NCBI GenBank assembly: GCA_947502885.1
Contig: CANNBP010000013.1
Coordinates: 1 to 64,000, forward strand
DNA length: 64,000 nucleotides
Reading direction: 5' to 3'
Source of the DNA: an uncultured Aquimarina sp.
GTDB taxonomy: Bacteria > Bacteroidota > Bacteroidia > Flavobacteriales > Flavobacteriaceae
Each line of letters begins with the position of its first letter. Positions within the stretch are counted from its first letter, which is position 1. The notes under the pieces were generated by a model. It was not told the origin of the DNA, did no database searches, and saw only the letters and a program-made list of their open reading frames with translations. Made by a program: the position numbers and the translations under genes. Below, one piece after another: positions 54,471 through 63,292 of the stretch.

Positions 54471-55793
54471 TTGGACCCTGATCCTGCACCTTTACTTATT
54501 TCGCTTTTTGTTTTTGATATCATGCATACTTTTAATGTGATAGCACTTATTGGTTTGTTGATTTTTTCTGCTTTAATTTCGGGTAGTGAAGTAGCGCTGT
54601 TTTCTTTAACTCCAACAGACTTAAAACAGGGAGAACATATTTCGAAGAATTTAAAAATCATATCAAAGCTTTTAGATAATCCTAAAAAATTATTGGCTAC
54701 TATATTAGTCGCAAACAATTTTATTAACATTGCTATCATACTTCTTTTTGATAGTCTGGGTGAAATTTATTTCAGTAGCCTTGATTACTACAATTGGTTT
54801 GGTATTAATGTAAGACTTGTTGTAGAAGTAGGTGTGGTGGCATTCCTTATATTATTGTTTGGAGAAATTTTACCAAAAATTTATGCAAGTAGAAATAGAG
54901 TTAAATTTGCAAAATTTATGGCAAAACCTTTAGGGGTTTTGGATTTGGTGATAACTCCATTTAGTATTCCTATGCGTAATATTACCATAAGAATTCATGA
55001 TAGATTAGGTAAGCAAAAATCAAACTTAAGTGTGGATCAGCTATCACAAGCTTTAGAGCTTACCTCTGATAAAGAAACTACCGACGAAGAAAAGAAAATA
55101 TTAGAGGGCATTGTTTCGTTTGGAAACACAGACACCAAGCAAGTAATGAGGCCAAGAATGGATATTTTTGCGCTAAATAAAGAGGTAGCTTATAAAGAAA
55201 TCCTTTCTGATATTATTGAAAATGGGTATTCTAGAATCCCTGTATATGAAGAGAGTATAGATAAAGTAGTAGGGATATTATGTGTAAAAGATCTTTTGCC
55301 TTATATTAATAAGACTTCTTTTGAGTGGACTTCATTATTAAGAGAACCTTATTTTGTGCCAGAAAATAAAAAATTAGACGATCTACTTAATGATTTTAAG
55401 CACAAGAAAAACCACTTGGCTATTGTTGTTGATGAGTATGGGGGGACAAGTGGGTTAATTTCTTTAGAAGATATAATAGAAGAAATTGTGGGAGATATTA
55501 GTGATGAATTTGATGATGAGGATCTTGTGTTTTCAAAATTAGATGATCAAAATTATGTTTTTGAAGGAAGAACGGCTTTAAAGGATTTTTATAAAGTCCT
55601 AAAACTAGAAAACAACACTATTTTTGAGAATCTAAAAGGAGATGCAGAAACCATAGCCGGATTGTTGCTAGAAATCTCAGGAAGTTTTCCGAAAAGAGGT
55701 GAGGTTATTTCTGTTGATAGGTACGCTTTTAAAGTGGAATCATTAGATAATAAAAGGATAAAACAGGTGAAATTGACTATTAATGAAAACTAA
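54471..55793 (+). CDS. gldE: Gliding motility protein GldE (CNNM/CorC-type membrane protein)
   Basis: The 440-residue membrane protein has a DUF21/CNNM domain with four helices (about 10-190), two CBS domains (about 220-340: VMRPRMDIFALNKEVAYKEI, HLAIVVDEYGGTSGLISLED) and a CorC/HlyC domain at the end. In Flavobacterium johnsoniae gldE lies just before gldD and improves its function; the name follows that context. The start is TTG 54471 (MDPDPAPLLISLFVFD), 24 nt past ssb; ATG 54522 (MHTFNVIALIG) is an alternative. The end overlaps gldD by 11 nt. Confidence 0.92.
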   Translation: MDPDPAPLLISLFVFDIMHTFNVIALIGLLIFSALISGSEVALFSLTPTDLKQGEHISKNLKIISKLLDNPKKLLATILVANNFINIAIILLFDSLGEIYFSSLDYYNWFGINVRLVVEVGVVAFLILLFGEILPKIYASRNRVKFAKFMAKPLGVLDLVITPFSIPMRNITIRIHDRLGKQKSNLSVDQLSQALELTSDKETTDEEKKILEGIVSFGNTDTKQVMRPRMDIFALNKEVAYKEILSDIIENGYSRIPVYEESIDKVVGILCVKDLLPYINKTSFEWTSLLREPYFVPENKKLDDLLNDFKHKKNHLAIVVDEYGGTSGLISLEDIIEEIVGDISDEFDDEDLVFSKLDDQNYVFEGRTALKDFYKVLKLENNTIFENLKGDAETIAGLLLEISGSFPKRGEVISVDRYAFKVESLDNKRIKQVKLTINEN

Positions 55794-56355
55794 ATTAATT
55801 AAACTTTTTTTAATGATCTGTGTTGTGGGGTTAATCTCATGTGGAGGAGAGATATTGCCTAAACCAAAGGGTATGTTGCGTTTAAGTTATCCTAAACCAG
55901 AATATGTTGAAACCTCTTTACCGTGCCCGTTTTCTTTCGAGAAAAACGAATTTTCAGACTTAAAGAGAGCAAGAAGAAATAAAAGGTGTTGGTATGATCT
56001 TGAATATAAAAAATTAAGGGCTACTATTTATATTTCATATTATCAGGTCGACAATAACCTAAATTCTTTATTGAGAGATGCACAAAACCTTACTCAAGAA
56101 CACGTTATTAAGGCTGATGCAATTAAGCCAGAAGAATATATTAATGAGGAGAAAAAGGTGTACGGAATGATTTATAAAGTGTCTGGTGATGCTGCTTCTC
56201 CGTCTCAGTTTTATGCAACAGATAGTGTTAAGAACTTTCTTGTCGGTTCAATTTATTTTAAGACTAAGCCTAATTATGACTCAATATTGCCGGCTGCAAG
56301 TTATCTTCGTAATGATATAAGGCATTTAATAGAAACTCTTCATTGGAAAGAATAA
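55783..56355 (+). CDS. gldD: Gliding motility lipoprotein GldD
   Basis: The 190-residue lipoprotein (lipobox GLISC, Cys20) has the GldD signature PKPKGMLRLSYPKPEYVETS and CWYDLEYKKLRATIYISYYQ. In F. johnsoniae it is required for gliding, and loss also blocks chitin use and phage sensitivity. It is translationally coupled to gldE by the 11-nt overlap. Its presence with gldE indicates the T9SS and gliding machinery elsewhere in the genome, in line with the two T9SS cargo proteins here. Confidence 0.94.
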   Translation: MKTKLIKLFLMICVVGLISCGGEILPKPKGMLRLSYPKPEYVETSLPCPFSFEKNEFSDLKRARRNKRCWYDLEYKKLRATIYISYYQVDNNLNSLLRDAQNLTQEHVIKADAIKPEEYINEEKKVYGMIYKVSGDAASPSQFYATDSVKNFLVGSIYFKTKPNYDSILPAASYLRNDIRHLIETLHWKE

Positions 56356-56438
56356 AAGACAAGGTTTAGTTAATTTTCATCTAAATTTGATTATCACCAC
56401 CTTTAATTTTATCACTTTTGCAGCTTATCTACGGCGCA

Positions 56439-57323
56439 ATGCAGAATTCAAAGGGAAAATGGTTGTATTTGGTTATACTATCCTTGGTATGGGGTAGTTC
56501 TTTTATTCTTATTAAGAAATCGCTTATTGGTCTTACACCTATACAATTAGGAGCATTAAGAACACTATTTGCTGCTGTGTTTTTGTTTCTTATTGGTTTT
56601 AGAAGCATGAAGACGATAGTAGCTTCAGATTGGAAATGGGTTGCGATTTCTGCTTTTCTAGGAACATTTATACCTGCATTTTTGTTTGCATTTGCAGAAA
56701 CAGAGATTGACAGTGGGGTTACTTCTGTACTTAATTCTATGACGCCTTTGGTGACTTTGATTTTAGGCGCATTGATTTTTTCCATTCAATTTAATAGAAA
56801 TCAACTTATTGGTGTTATAGTTGGGTTAATTGGTTGTTTGGCTCTTATTTTAGAAGGAGCATCTGTTAATCCAGGTCAAAACTATTGGTATGCATTGTTG
56901 GTATTGTGTGCTTCTTTGTGTTATGCATTAAATGTGAATATTATTAAGAAACATATGCAGCATATTTCGCCAATGGCTATTGCTAATGGAAACTTTTTGA
57001 TATTAGTGATTCCTGCATTGATTGTATTGATTTTCTCAGGCTTTTTTAAATCTACAGTTATTATGAGTCAAAAGGTGCAAACAAGTTTGGTGTATATAGC
57101 TATATTGGCTATTGTGGGCACGGGAATTGCAAAGGTGCTGTTTAATAAACTAGTGCAGATTAGCACGCCTGTTTTTGCAACTTCGGTTACGTATACAATA
57201 CCTATTGTAGCTTTATGTTGGGGGTTGTTGGATAATGAAGTGTTTACTTTTAATCAAGGATTAGCCTCGCTAGTTATAATACTTGGGGTATATCTTTCTA
57301 ATAGAAAAAATAACAAAAACTGA
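56439..57323 (+). CDS. EamA/DMT-family transporter
   Basis: The 294-residue inner membrane protein has ten helices in two EamA repeats (LVILSLVWGSSFILIKKSLI start, ALLVLCASLCYALNVNIIKK second repeat). DMT carriers export amino acids or metabolites; the substrate cannot be inferred. ATG 56439 (MQNSKGKWLYLVILS) is preferred to an upstream TTG at 56418. A TTTTGC promoter-like box sits just before it. The 3' end abuts the transposase remnant on the other strand. Confidence 0.9.
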   Translation: MQNSKGKWLYLVILSLVWGSSFILIKKSLIGLTPIQLGALRTLFAAVFLFLIGFRSMKTIVASDWKWVAISAFLGTFIPAFLFAFAETEIDSGVTSVLNSMTPLVTLILGALIFSIQFNRNQLIGVIVGLIGCLALILEGASVNPGQNYWYALLVLCASLCYALNVNIIKKHMQHISPMAIANGNFLILVIPALIVLIFSGFFKSTVIMSQKVQTSLVYIAILAIVGTGIAKVLFNKLVQISTPVFATSVTYTIPIVALCWGLLDNEVFTFNQGLASLVIILGVYLSNRKNNKN

Positions 57324-57329
57324 TTTATG

Positions 57330-57664
57330 TTTATATTCGATTGATTCGTAGCGCTTAACAATACGATAGTTATGTGGTCGAGTTCATATTCGAACATTAT
57401 TCTAGCTTTTCTTCTGTGTTTTTTGATGGTAATGGATTTTAGGTTTAAGTAGAGCTATATATCTACTTTATAACATCAAACAAATGCGATCATCACCAGT
57501 AGAGCCAGTTTTTCTATACGTTCTATATTTTTTAGATGTATCTTCTCTATATCAAACCCGCTTGTTTTTGTAGTTTTAAAAACATCTCTATCTGCTACAA
57601 GTGATCCTAAACATTCTTTACCGAACAAACCAATAAAATACGATCCTTAAGAAAGGTGTGCGGA
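57330..57664 (-). pseudogene. Decayed IS4-type transposase, C-terminal remnant
   Basis: On the minus strand a frame from about 57598 reads FKTTKTSGFDIEKIHLKN, IERIEKLALLVMIAFV, then stop TGA (57478-57476) where Trp is usual, CYKVDI, stop TAG, then ITIKKHRRKARIMFEYELDH and LLSATNQSNIN. This is the C-terminal third of the Bacteroidota IS4-type DDE transposases, where I recall IAFVWCYK and INQSNINIFKFLSCT. Another frame just upstream gives HTFLKDRILLVCS and QIEMFLKLQK, matching the YREK-region glutamate helix, so at least one frameshift is present. The N-terminal part, inverted repeats and target duplication are missing. Confidence 0.8.
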
Positions 57665-58191
57665 ATGAATTTCTTACAAAAAAACACTAATTGTCAGACT
57701 AATACGACATCGAAACAAGCAGTGATTCACTAGATTCGTTTAATTCTAAGATATACTAAATGCAAAACTGTTACATTAACGAATATTTCAGGTGCTTGTC
57801 GAAAAAATAGGTGATATGTCATTTTTTTGTTGATATTTGCATCTAACTAAATTAAAATCTAACTCAAAAGACAATCATTCTTATGAAAAATCAACTTTAT
57901 ATAATCTAACTGTAATTACTTCGTATTCTAAACTCAGAAGCAAGTAAAAGTAGAGCTTTAACTAAAAGTCACTAAAACTATAGAGATTATATATTTCTTC
58001 TCAAAATTGTATATAAAATTATACAACACCTTGCAAGAAAACAGATATATGCTTTAAAACTTCCCTGTAAGCTATTATCAGTAATTCTCAGTATTAAGTA
58101 CTACTCGTAACTATTTGTATAAACGATGATTGTCAACGTATTATGAAAACTAACTATACTCAAATACTAATCTACACTCAAATTTAAAAAA
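57665..58191 (+). other. Long leader of the BNR/FN3 gene
   Basis: There is no full gene here. A promoter-like GATATTTGC sits at 57831-57839, which would leave a leader of about 350 nt. Two short starts are aborted within it: ATG 57883 (MKNQLYII, stop) and ATG 58143 (MKTNYTQILIYTQI, stop). They may be upstream minicistrons or chance. Confidence 0.4.
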
Positions 58192-61100
58192 ATGAAAAAA
58201 ATTTGCATTATTCTATTTGTACTTACTTGCTATGCAATGCAAGCACAAGCTCCTTGGAGTCTGGAACTAGAAGACTCCAGGCGTAAATCTGCTAAAAGGG
58301 GGCCTATTACATATCAAGAAATTAACGAAGCCTTTAATAAATACTGGGAAAACCGCGATCATAAGGCCAAAGGAAGTGGGTACAAGCCAGGTATGAGATG
58401 GGATGTATTTAATAAAAATTCTATCCTGCCAGATGGGACGCTTCCTACACCTCAATTCATGTGGGATCAATGGGCAGCTAAGAAAAAAATGGCCGCTACA
58501 AACAAAAGTAAAGCCAATTTTAATTGGACTCCAATGGGGCCTTTTGACCATGAACAAGGGAATTCTTGGGCTCCAGGTCAAGGAAGAGTGAATGTGGTGG
58601 CCATAGATCCTAATAATGATAACATCATATACGTTGGTGCTCCTGCTGGAGGTATCTGGAAATCTACCAACAGTGGTTCTACCTGGATACCACTTATCGA
58701 TGATTTTCCCCAAATTGGCGTTTCTGGAATCGCAATAGATCCCAAAAATTCTAATATTATATACATATCAACAGGTGATGATGATGCCCGTGATAGCTAT
58801 AGTATAGGAGTTCTTAAGTCCACTGATGGAGGTACTACTTGGGCTAAAACCGGTTTAGAATTCAACAATACATCAACTACTAGTAATGATATCTATATAG
58901 ATCCTAATAATTCTAATACACTATGGATAGCTACTAGTGTTGGCCTTTATAAAACAACTAATGCCGGTACTAGTTGGACAAGAACTTTAAATGGTAATGT
59001 CAAAGACATCAAATTAAAACCTGGTGATTCTAATACTATTTATGCTGTTACTTCTTCAGCTTTTTATAAGTCTACAGATGCTGGTAATAATTTTTCGAAA
59101 GTACAAAGTGGATTACCGTCTAGCTCTGGGAGATTAGTAATTGATGTTACACCTGCGAATCCACAATATGTATACGTATTAAGTGCTAACACTCGAAACA
59201 ATAATTACTCTTTTCAAGGAATATATAAATCAACTAACAGTGGAGCTAGCTTCACTAAAACAAGGGAGACATCTAATATATTCGAAAGCAGTCAAGCTTG
59301 GTATGATCTTGCATTTGGTGTTTCTGATAAGGATCCTAATATTTTATTTGTAGGATGTCTTAATGTTTGGAAGTCTACAGATGGTGGTGATAATTTCTCA
59401 AGAATTAACGAGTGGAATGCTCCTCGTCAAGCTTCATATACCCATGCTGATATTCATTTCTTAAGGTATCATAAAGGAAGATTATTATGTGGTAGTGACG
59501 GTGGTGTATACATCTCTAATAATGATGGCAATAGTTTTACAGATTATACTAAAGGGTTACAAATTGGTCAATTCTATAGGATTTCTGTAGCATCAAATGC
59601 TAGCTCCACACATCTAGCAGGTGGATTGCAGGATAATGGAGGGTATGGTTTAAAAAACTCTACTTGGTATAATTATCATGGAGCTGATGGTATGGATTGT
59701 GCTGTAAGTGGTAATAACCCTAGTACATATTATGGGTTTATACAAAACGGCTTACATTTATATAGAACTACAGATAGAGGTGCTAATCAAAATTACGTAG
59801 CAAAAGGCCCTGAGAGTGGTAATTGGGTAACTCCATTAGTATCTGATAGTAATGGGGATTTATATGCTGGATATTCTAGTTTCTATAAATTGGTAAACAA
59901 TAGATTTGTAAAACAAGGTAATTTTAATTTTGGAGGTAAATTAGATTTTATAGAAATAGACCCTTCTAATGAAAATAATATGTACGCATCAAGAGCTAGA
60001 AATTTATACCGTAGTACGAACAAAGGTATAAATTGGAGTCAGGTTTCTAGCTTTTCAACGAATATAACATCAATAGAGGTACATAATGATAACAGTAATG
60101 TTTTATTTGTGACTACTAGTGGCTCTTCTAATGGTGGAGTTTTTAAGTCTAGTAATCAGGGTTCTGATTTTACAAATATTTCTGGTAATCTACCAAGTGA
60201 AGGTAAATTTATTGTAAGACACGAAAAAGGTACTGAATCAATCTATTTAGGTACATACTTAGGAGTATATCACAAAGATGGAAATAATGCTTGGGTAGAT
60301 TACTCTCCTAGCTTACCTACAGTTGCAGTTCGTGATATAGAAATCAATTATAAAGATAAAGTAGTAATTGCTGGAACGTATGGTAGAGGTATATGGAAAG
60401 CTCCACTTGCTGGAACAGATACTGGCGATAATGAAGCTCCAACAGCTCCAGCAAGATTAACAGCCGGTAACGAGACACAAACTACCATCGATCTAAATTG
60501 GGAAGCATCTACAGATAATGTTGGTGTAACGGGATATGATGTATATCGAGGAAATACAGCAATTGCAACCATAACAGGAACTAGTTATCAGGCTACAGGT
60601 TTAACAGCTGGTACAGAATATTCTTTTAGAATAAAAGCAAAGGATGCTGCCGGAAACGAATCTGGATTTAGTAATACTGCTACTGCTTCTACATTGCCAG
60701 AAGCAGATACAGAAGCTCCAACAGCTCCAGCAAGATTAACAGCTGGTAACGAGACACAAACTACCATCGATCTAAATTGGGAAGCATCTACAGATAATGT
60801 TGGTGTAACGGGATATGATGTATATCGAGGAAATACAGCAATTGCAACCATAACAGGAACTAGTTATCAGGCTACAGGTTTAACAGCTGGTACAGAATAT
60901 TCTTTTAGAATAAAAGCAAAGGATGCTGCCGGAAACGAATCTGGATTTAGTAATACTGCTACTGCTTCTACATTGCCAGAAGCAGATACAGAAGCTCCAA
61001 CAGCTCCAGCAAGATTAACAGCTGGCAACGAGACACAAACTACCATCGATCTAAATTGGGAAGCATCTACAGATAATGTTGGTGTAACGGGATATGATGT

Positions 61101-62625
61101 ATATCGAGGAAATACAGCAATTGCAACCATAATAGGAACTAGTTATCAGGCTACAGGTTTAACAGCTGGTACAGAATATTCTTTTAGAATAAAAGCAAAG
61201 GATGCTGCCGGAAACGAATCTGGATTTAGTAATACTGCTATTGCTTCTACATTGCCAGAAGCAGATACAGAAGCTCCAACAGCTCCAGCAAGATTGACGG
61301 CCGGTAACGAGACACAAACTACCATCGATCTAAATTGGGAAGCATCTACAGATAATGTTGGTGTAACGGGATATGATGTGTATCGAGGAAATACAGCAAT
61401 TGCAACCATAACAGGAACTAGTTATCAGGCTACAGGTTTAACAGCTGGTACAGAATATTCTTTTAGAATAAAAGCAAAGGATGCTGCCGGAAACGAATCT
61501 GGATTTAGTAATACTGCTACTGCTTCTACATTGTCAGATGTAGATACCGAAGCTCCAACGGAGCCAACAGAGTTAACTGCTGGTAACGAGACGCAAACTA
61601 CCATTGATCTTAATTGGACTGAGTCTACAGATAATGTTGGTGTAACAGGATATGAAGTATATCAAGGAGATGTTATGATAGCAACTGTAGAAGGAGCAAG
61701 ATACCAAGCTATTGGATTAACAGCAGGCACAGAGTATTCTTTTAAAGTATTAGCGATGGATGCTGCAGGAAATAAGTCAAGATTTAGTAACACTGTTACC
61801 GCTTCTACATTGCCAGATGATACTGTAGATACCGAAGCACCTACTAATCCAACAGAATTAGTGGCTTCTAACATAAAACAAACAAGTCTATCACTTACTT
61901 GGATGGCATCTGCCGATAATGTTGGTGTAACGGGATATAGTGTATATCAAGGTACAGCAATGATTGGTACCGCAGGAGGAACCGAAACATCTTTTAACGT
62001 TTCTGGATTAATAGCTTCTACTACTTATCAATTTACGGTAAAAGCAATGGATGCTGCCGGGAATATGTCTGAATCTAGTAATGTAGCTTCTGCTACTACC
62101 AAAGATGAGGATTCAAATAATATTTGTGAAGGCGTAGCTTCTTGGCAATGGGGAGTACCATACCAAACTGGTGATAGAGTTGTGTACAAAGGAAATCTTT
62201 TTGAAAAGTTAGATCAAGGATGGAAATTTATCGGAAAATGTGGAGCTAGTTCTTGTACAGGAATTAATGAATGGAGTAACAATTCGACTTATTCAGTTAA
62301 TGATCAAGTAGTGTATAAAGGAAATCTATGGAAACGAACCAATAGAGAATGGGTATTTGTATCATCTTGTGGAGCAAAATCTACTAGTAAAATAGCACCG
62401 CCAGAAGAACTTATAATAACTCCGGTTCCAGCTACTACTAAATTGAATATTTCTTTTACACCAAATGAAACTACTACCTTTGCTGTCTTTGACATGTTGG
62501 GTAGATCAGTTATGCAAGGGAAATATCAATCTCAATTAGATGTTTCAGAATTACGAGTAGGGACTTATATTTTAAGAATCTCTACCAGTAAAGATACAAT
62601 CTCTGCTCATTTTGTAAAAGAATAG
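58192..62625 (+). CDS. Giant secreted protein: BNR repeats, six FN3 domains, two carbohydrate-binding modules, T9SS signal
   Basis: The 1477-residue protein has a signal peptide (MKKICIILFVLTCYAMQAQA) and a sortilin-like region (about 120-740) with about ten Asp-box motifs (for example STNSGSTWIPL, STDGGTTWAKT, TTNAGTSWTRT). Six FN3 domains follow (about 748-1305), units 1-5 with a 93-residue period. Two short CBM5/12-like modules (CEGVASWQWGVPYQTGDRVV and INEWSNNSTYSVNDQVVYKG, each ending FIGKCG or FVSSCG) suggest chitin or glycan binding. The C-terminus is a T9SS type A domain (ITPVPATTKLNIS... AHFVKE). BNR propellers occur in glycosidases such as sialidases and in non-enzymatic proteins; I see no catalytic set. 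A surface adhesin or glycan-binding or degrading role is inferred. Confidence 0.9.
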   Translation: MKKICIILFVLTCYAMQAQAPWSLELEDSRRKSAKRGPITYQEINEAFNKYWENRDHKAKGSGYKPGMRWDVFNKNSILPDGTLPTPQFMWDQWAAKKKMAATNKSKANFNWTPMGPFDHEQGNSWAPGQGRVNVVAIDPNNDNIIYVGAPAGGIWKSTNSGSTWIPLIDDFPQIGVSGIAIDPKNSNIIYISTGDDDARDSYSIGVLKSTDGGTTWAKTGLEFNNTSTTSNDIYIDPNNSNTLWIATSVGLYKTTNAGTSWTRTLNGNVKDIKLKPGDSNTIYAVTSSAFYKSTDAGNNFSKVQSGLPSSSGRLVIDVTPANPQYVYVLSANTRNNNYSFQGIYKSTNSGASFTKTRETSNIFESSQAWYDLAFGVSDKDPNILFVGCLNVWKSTDGGDNFSRINEWNAPRQASYTHADIHFLRYHKGRLLCGSDGGVYISNNDGNSFTDYTKGLQIGQFYRISVASNASSTHLAGGLQDNGGYGLKNSTWYNYHGADGMDCAVSGNNPSTYYGFIQNGLHLYRTTDRGANQNYVAKGPESGNWVTPLVSDSNGDLYAGYSSFYKLVNNRFVKQGNFNFGGKLDFIEIDPSNENNMYASRARNLYRSTNKGINWSQVSSFSTNITSIEVHNDNSNVLFVTTSGSSNGGVFKSSNQGSDFTNISGNLPSEGKFIVRHEKGTESIYLGTYLGVYHKDGNNAWVDYSPSLPTVAVRDIEINYKDKVVIAGTYGRGIWKAPLAGTDTGDNEAPTAPARLTAGNETQTTIDLNWEASTDNVGVTGYDVYRGNTAIATITGTSYQATGLTAGTEYSFRIKAKDAAGNESGFSNTATASTLPEADTEAPTAPARLTAGNETQTTIDLNWEASTDNVGVTGYDVYRGNTAIATITGTSYQATGLTAGTEYSFRIKAKDAAGNESGFSNTATASTLPEADTEAPTAPARLTAGNETQTTIDLNWEASTDNVGVTGYDVYRGNTAIATIIGTSYQATGLTAGTEYSFRIKAKDAAGNESGFSNTAIASTLPEADTEAPTAPARLTAGNETQTTIDLNWEASTDNVGVTGYDVYRGNTAIATITGTSYQATGLTAGTEYSFRIKAKDAAGNESGFSNTATASTLSDVDTEAPTEPTELTAGNETQTTIDLNWTESTDNVGVTGYEVYQGDVMIATVEGARYQAIGLTAGTEYSFKVLAMDAAGNKSRFSNTVTASTLPDDTVDTEAPTNPTELVASNIKQTSLSLTWMASADNVGVTGYSVYQGTAMIGTAGGTETSFNVSGLIASTTYQFTVKAMDAAGNMSESSNVASATTKDEDSNNICEGVASWQWGVPYQTGDRVVYKGNLFEKLDQGWKFIGKCGASSCTGINEWSNNSTYSVNDQVVYKGNLWKRTNREWVFVSSCGAKSTSKIAPPEELIITPVPATTKLNISFTPNETTTFAVFDMLGRSVMQGKYQSQLDVSELRVGTYILRISTSKDTISAHFVKE
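60433..61548 (+). repeat. Four near-identical 279-bp FN3 repeats
   Basis: Units start at 60433, 60712, 60991 and 61270, exactly 279 bp apart, each beginning GAAGCTCCAACAGCTCCAGC. They differ at only a few bases (for example GCCGGTAAC or GCTGGCAAC for GCTGGTAAC, ATAATAGGAACT for ATAACAGGAACT in unit 3). A fifth, clearly diverged unit starts at 61549 and a sixth at 61834. Synonymous identity points to recent duplication or gene conversion. Confidence 0.97.
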
Positions 62626-62660
62626 TATAAGTATATTAATTTTTAGCGAAATAGTTATGA

Positions 62661-62690
62661 AGGGCTGTCTGTATAGACAGCTCTTTTTTT
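62661..62690 (+). terminator. Terminator of the BNR/FN3 gene
   Basis: AGGGCTGTCT-GTAT-AGACAGCTC hairpin followed by seven T, 36 nt after the stop. Confidence 0.85.
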
Positions 62691-62936
62691 GTTCATATTT
62701 GAAATTTTTTCAAATAGCTTGATGAGAACGAATTCTATGAAAAATTAGTCAATTGTTTGTTTTAAAGAATTTTTTAATATTACTAATACCAATTTAATGA
62801 TTAAATATCGCTTTAAATGCGTTTAAATAATGATGATTCCCTGTGATTGATTTTATAGTTTCTTTACTCATTTGTTTCACGGTATTGTACAACCTTTTTT
62901 TTTCTTTTATTGAGCCAAAGAACACGTTTTTCTAGT
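62691..62936. other. Intergenic debris region
   Basis: No gene is recognised. A minus-strand open stretch without its own start (about 62933-62797; includes YNTVKQMSKETIKS and NHHYLNAFKAIFNH) is protein-like in composition but I cannot place it. It may be the end of a lost gene or chance. Confidence 0.35.
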
Positions 62937-63224
62937 CTAAATGGTATTACTCTTTACTGTTTTATTAAATAAAATCGAATCTTGAGCTACCAACCCAGTC
63001 AAACTTCGTAATGAGTTTTTCGTCAAATCCTTGATGTTTCTATTATTAATTATTACACTTCCTTTATTAACATTATAAAATCTAGTAATCAAATTGGCTA
63101 TTGTGGATTTTCTACTTCCGGATTGCCCAAGAAGTGTAACTGTTTTTCCTTTTTCGATCTTTAATGAAAAATCTTTTAGCACATATTCATGTTTAATTAT
63201 CATTTTGGGTATATACCTTGCCAA
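62937..63224 (-). pseudogene. ABC exporter ATPase fragment (MsbA-like), broken
   Basis: About 95 codons match the first half of an ABC exporter nucleotide-binding domain: HEYVLKDFSLKIEKGKTVTL, Walker A GQSGSRKST (the normal invariant Gly before Lys is Arg), NLITRFYNVNKGSVIINN, and the Q-loop LVAQDSILFNKTVKSNTI. A stop follows, so the signature motif, Walker B and H-loop are absent, as is the membrane domain. It begins right at the terminator of the upstream gene, with only a TTG at 63224 as start. A pseudogene is far more likely than a functional mini-ATPase. Confidence 0.85.
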
Positions 63225-63228
63225 TCTA

Positions 63229-63279
63229 AAAAAGTAGAGACCTGTTAATATTAAATTAACAGGTCTCTACTTTTTTTTA
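63229..63279 (-). terminator. Terminator of the M16 peptidase gene
   Basis: A long perfect stem (AAAAAAGTAGAGACCTGTTAAT with its complement around TATTAAA) is followed by T on the minus strand. It separates the complete gene end from the ABC fragment. Confidence 0.9.
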
Positions 63280-63292
63280 AATAAATGAAATT

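Noticed and set aside
60348..61409. Repeated 74- to 87-codon minus-strand frames in the FN3 region
   Set aside because: They are shadows of the repeated plus-strand FN3 units and share their 279-bp period.
60433..61548. CRISPR or other spaced array
   Set aside because: The 279-bp repeats are contiguous coding sequence with no spacers.
58192..62625. Sialidase assignment for the BNR protein
   Set aside because: Asp boxes alone do not show catalysis; the arginine triad and nucleophile of sialidases could not be identified.
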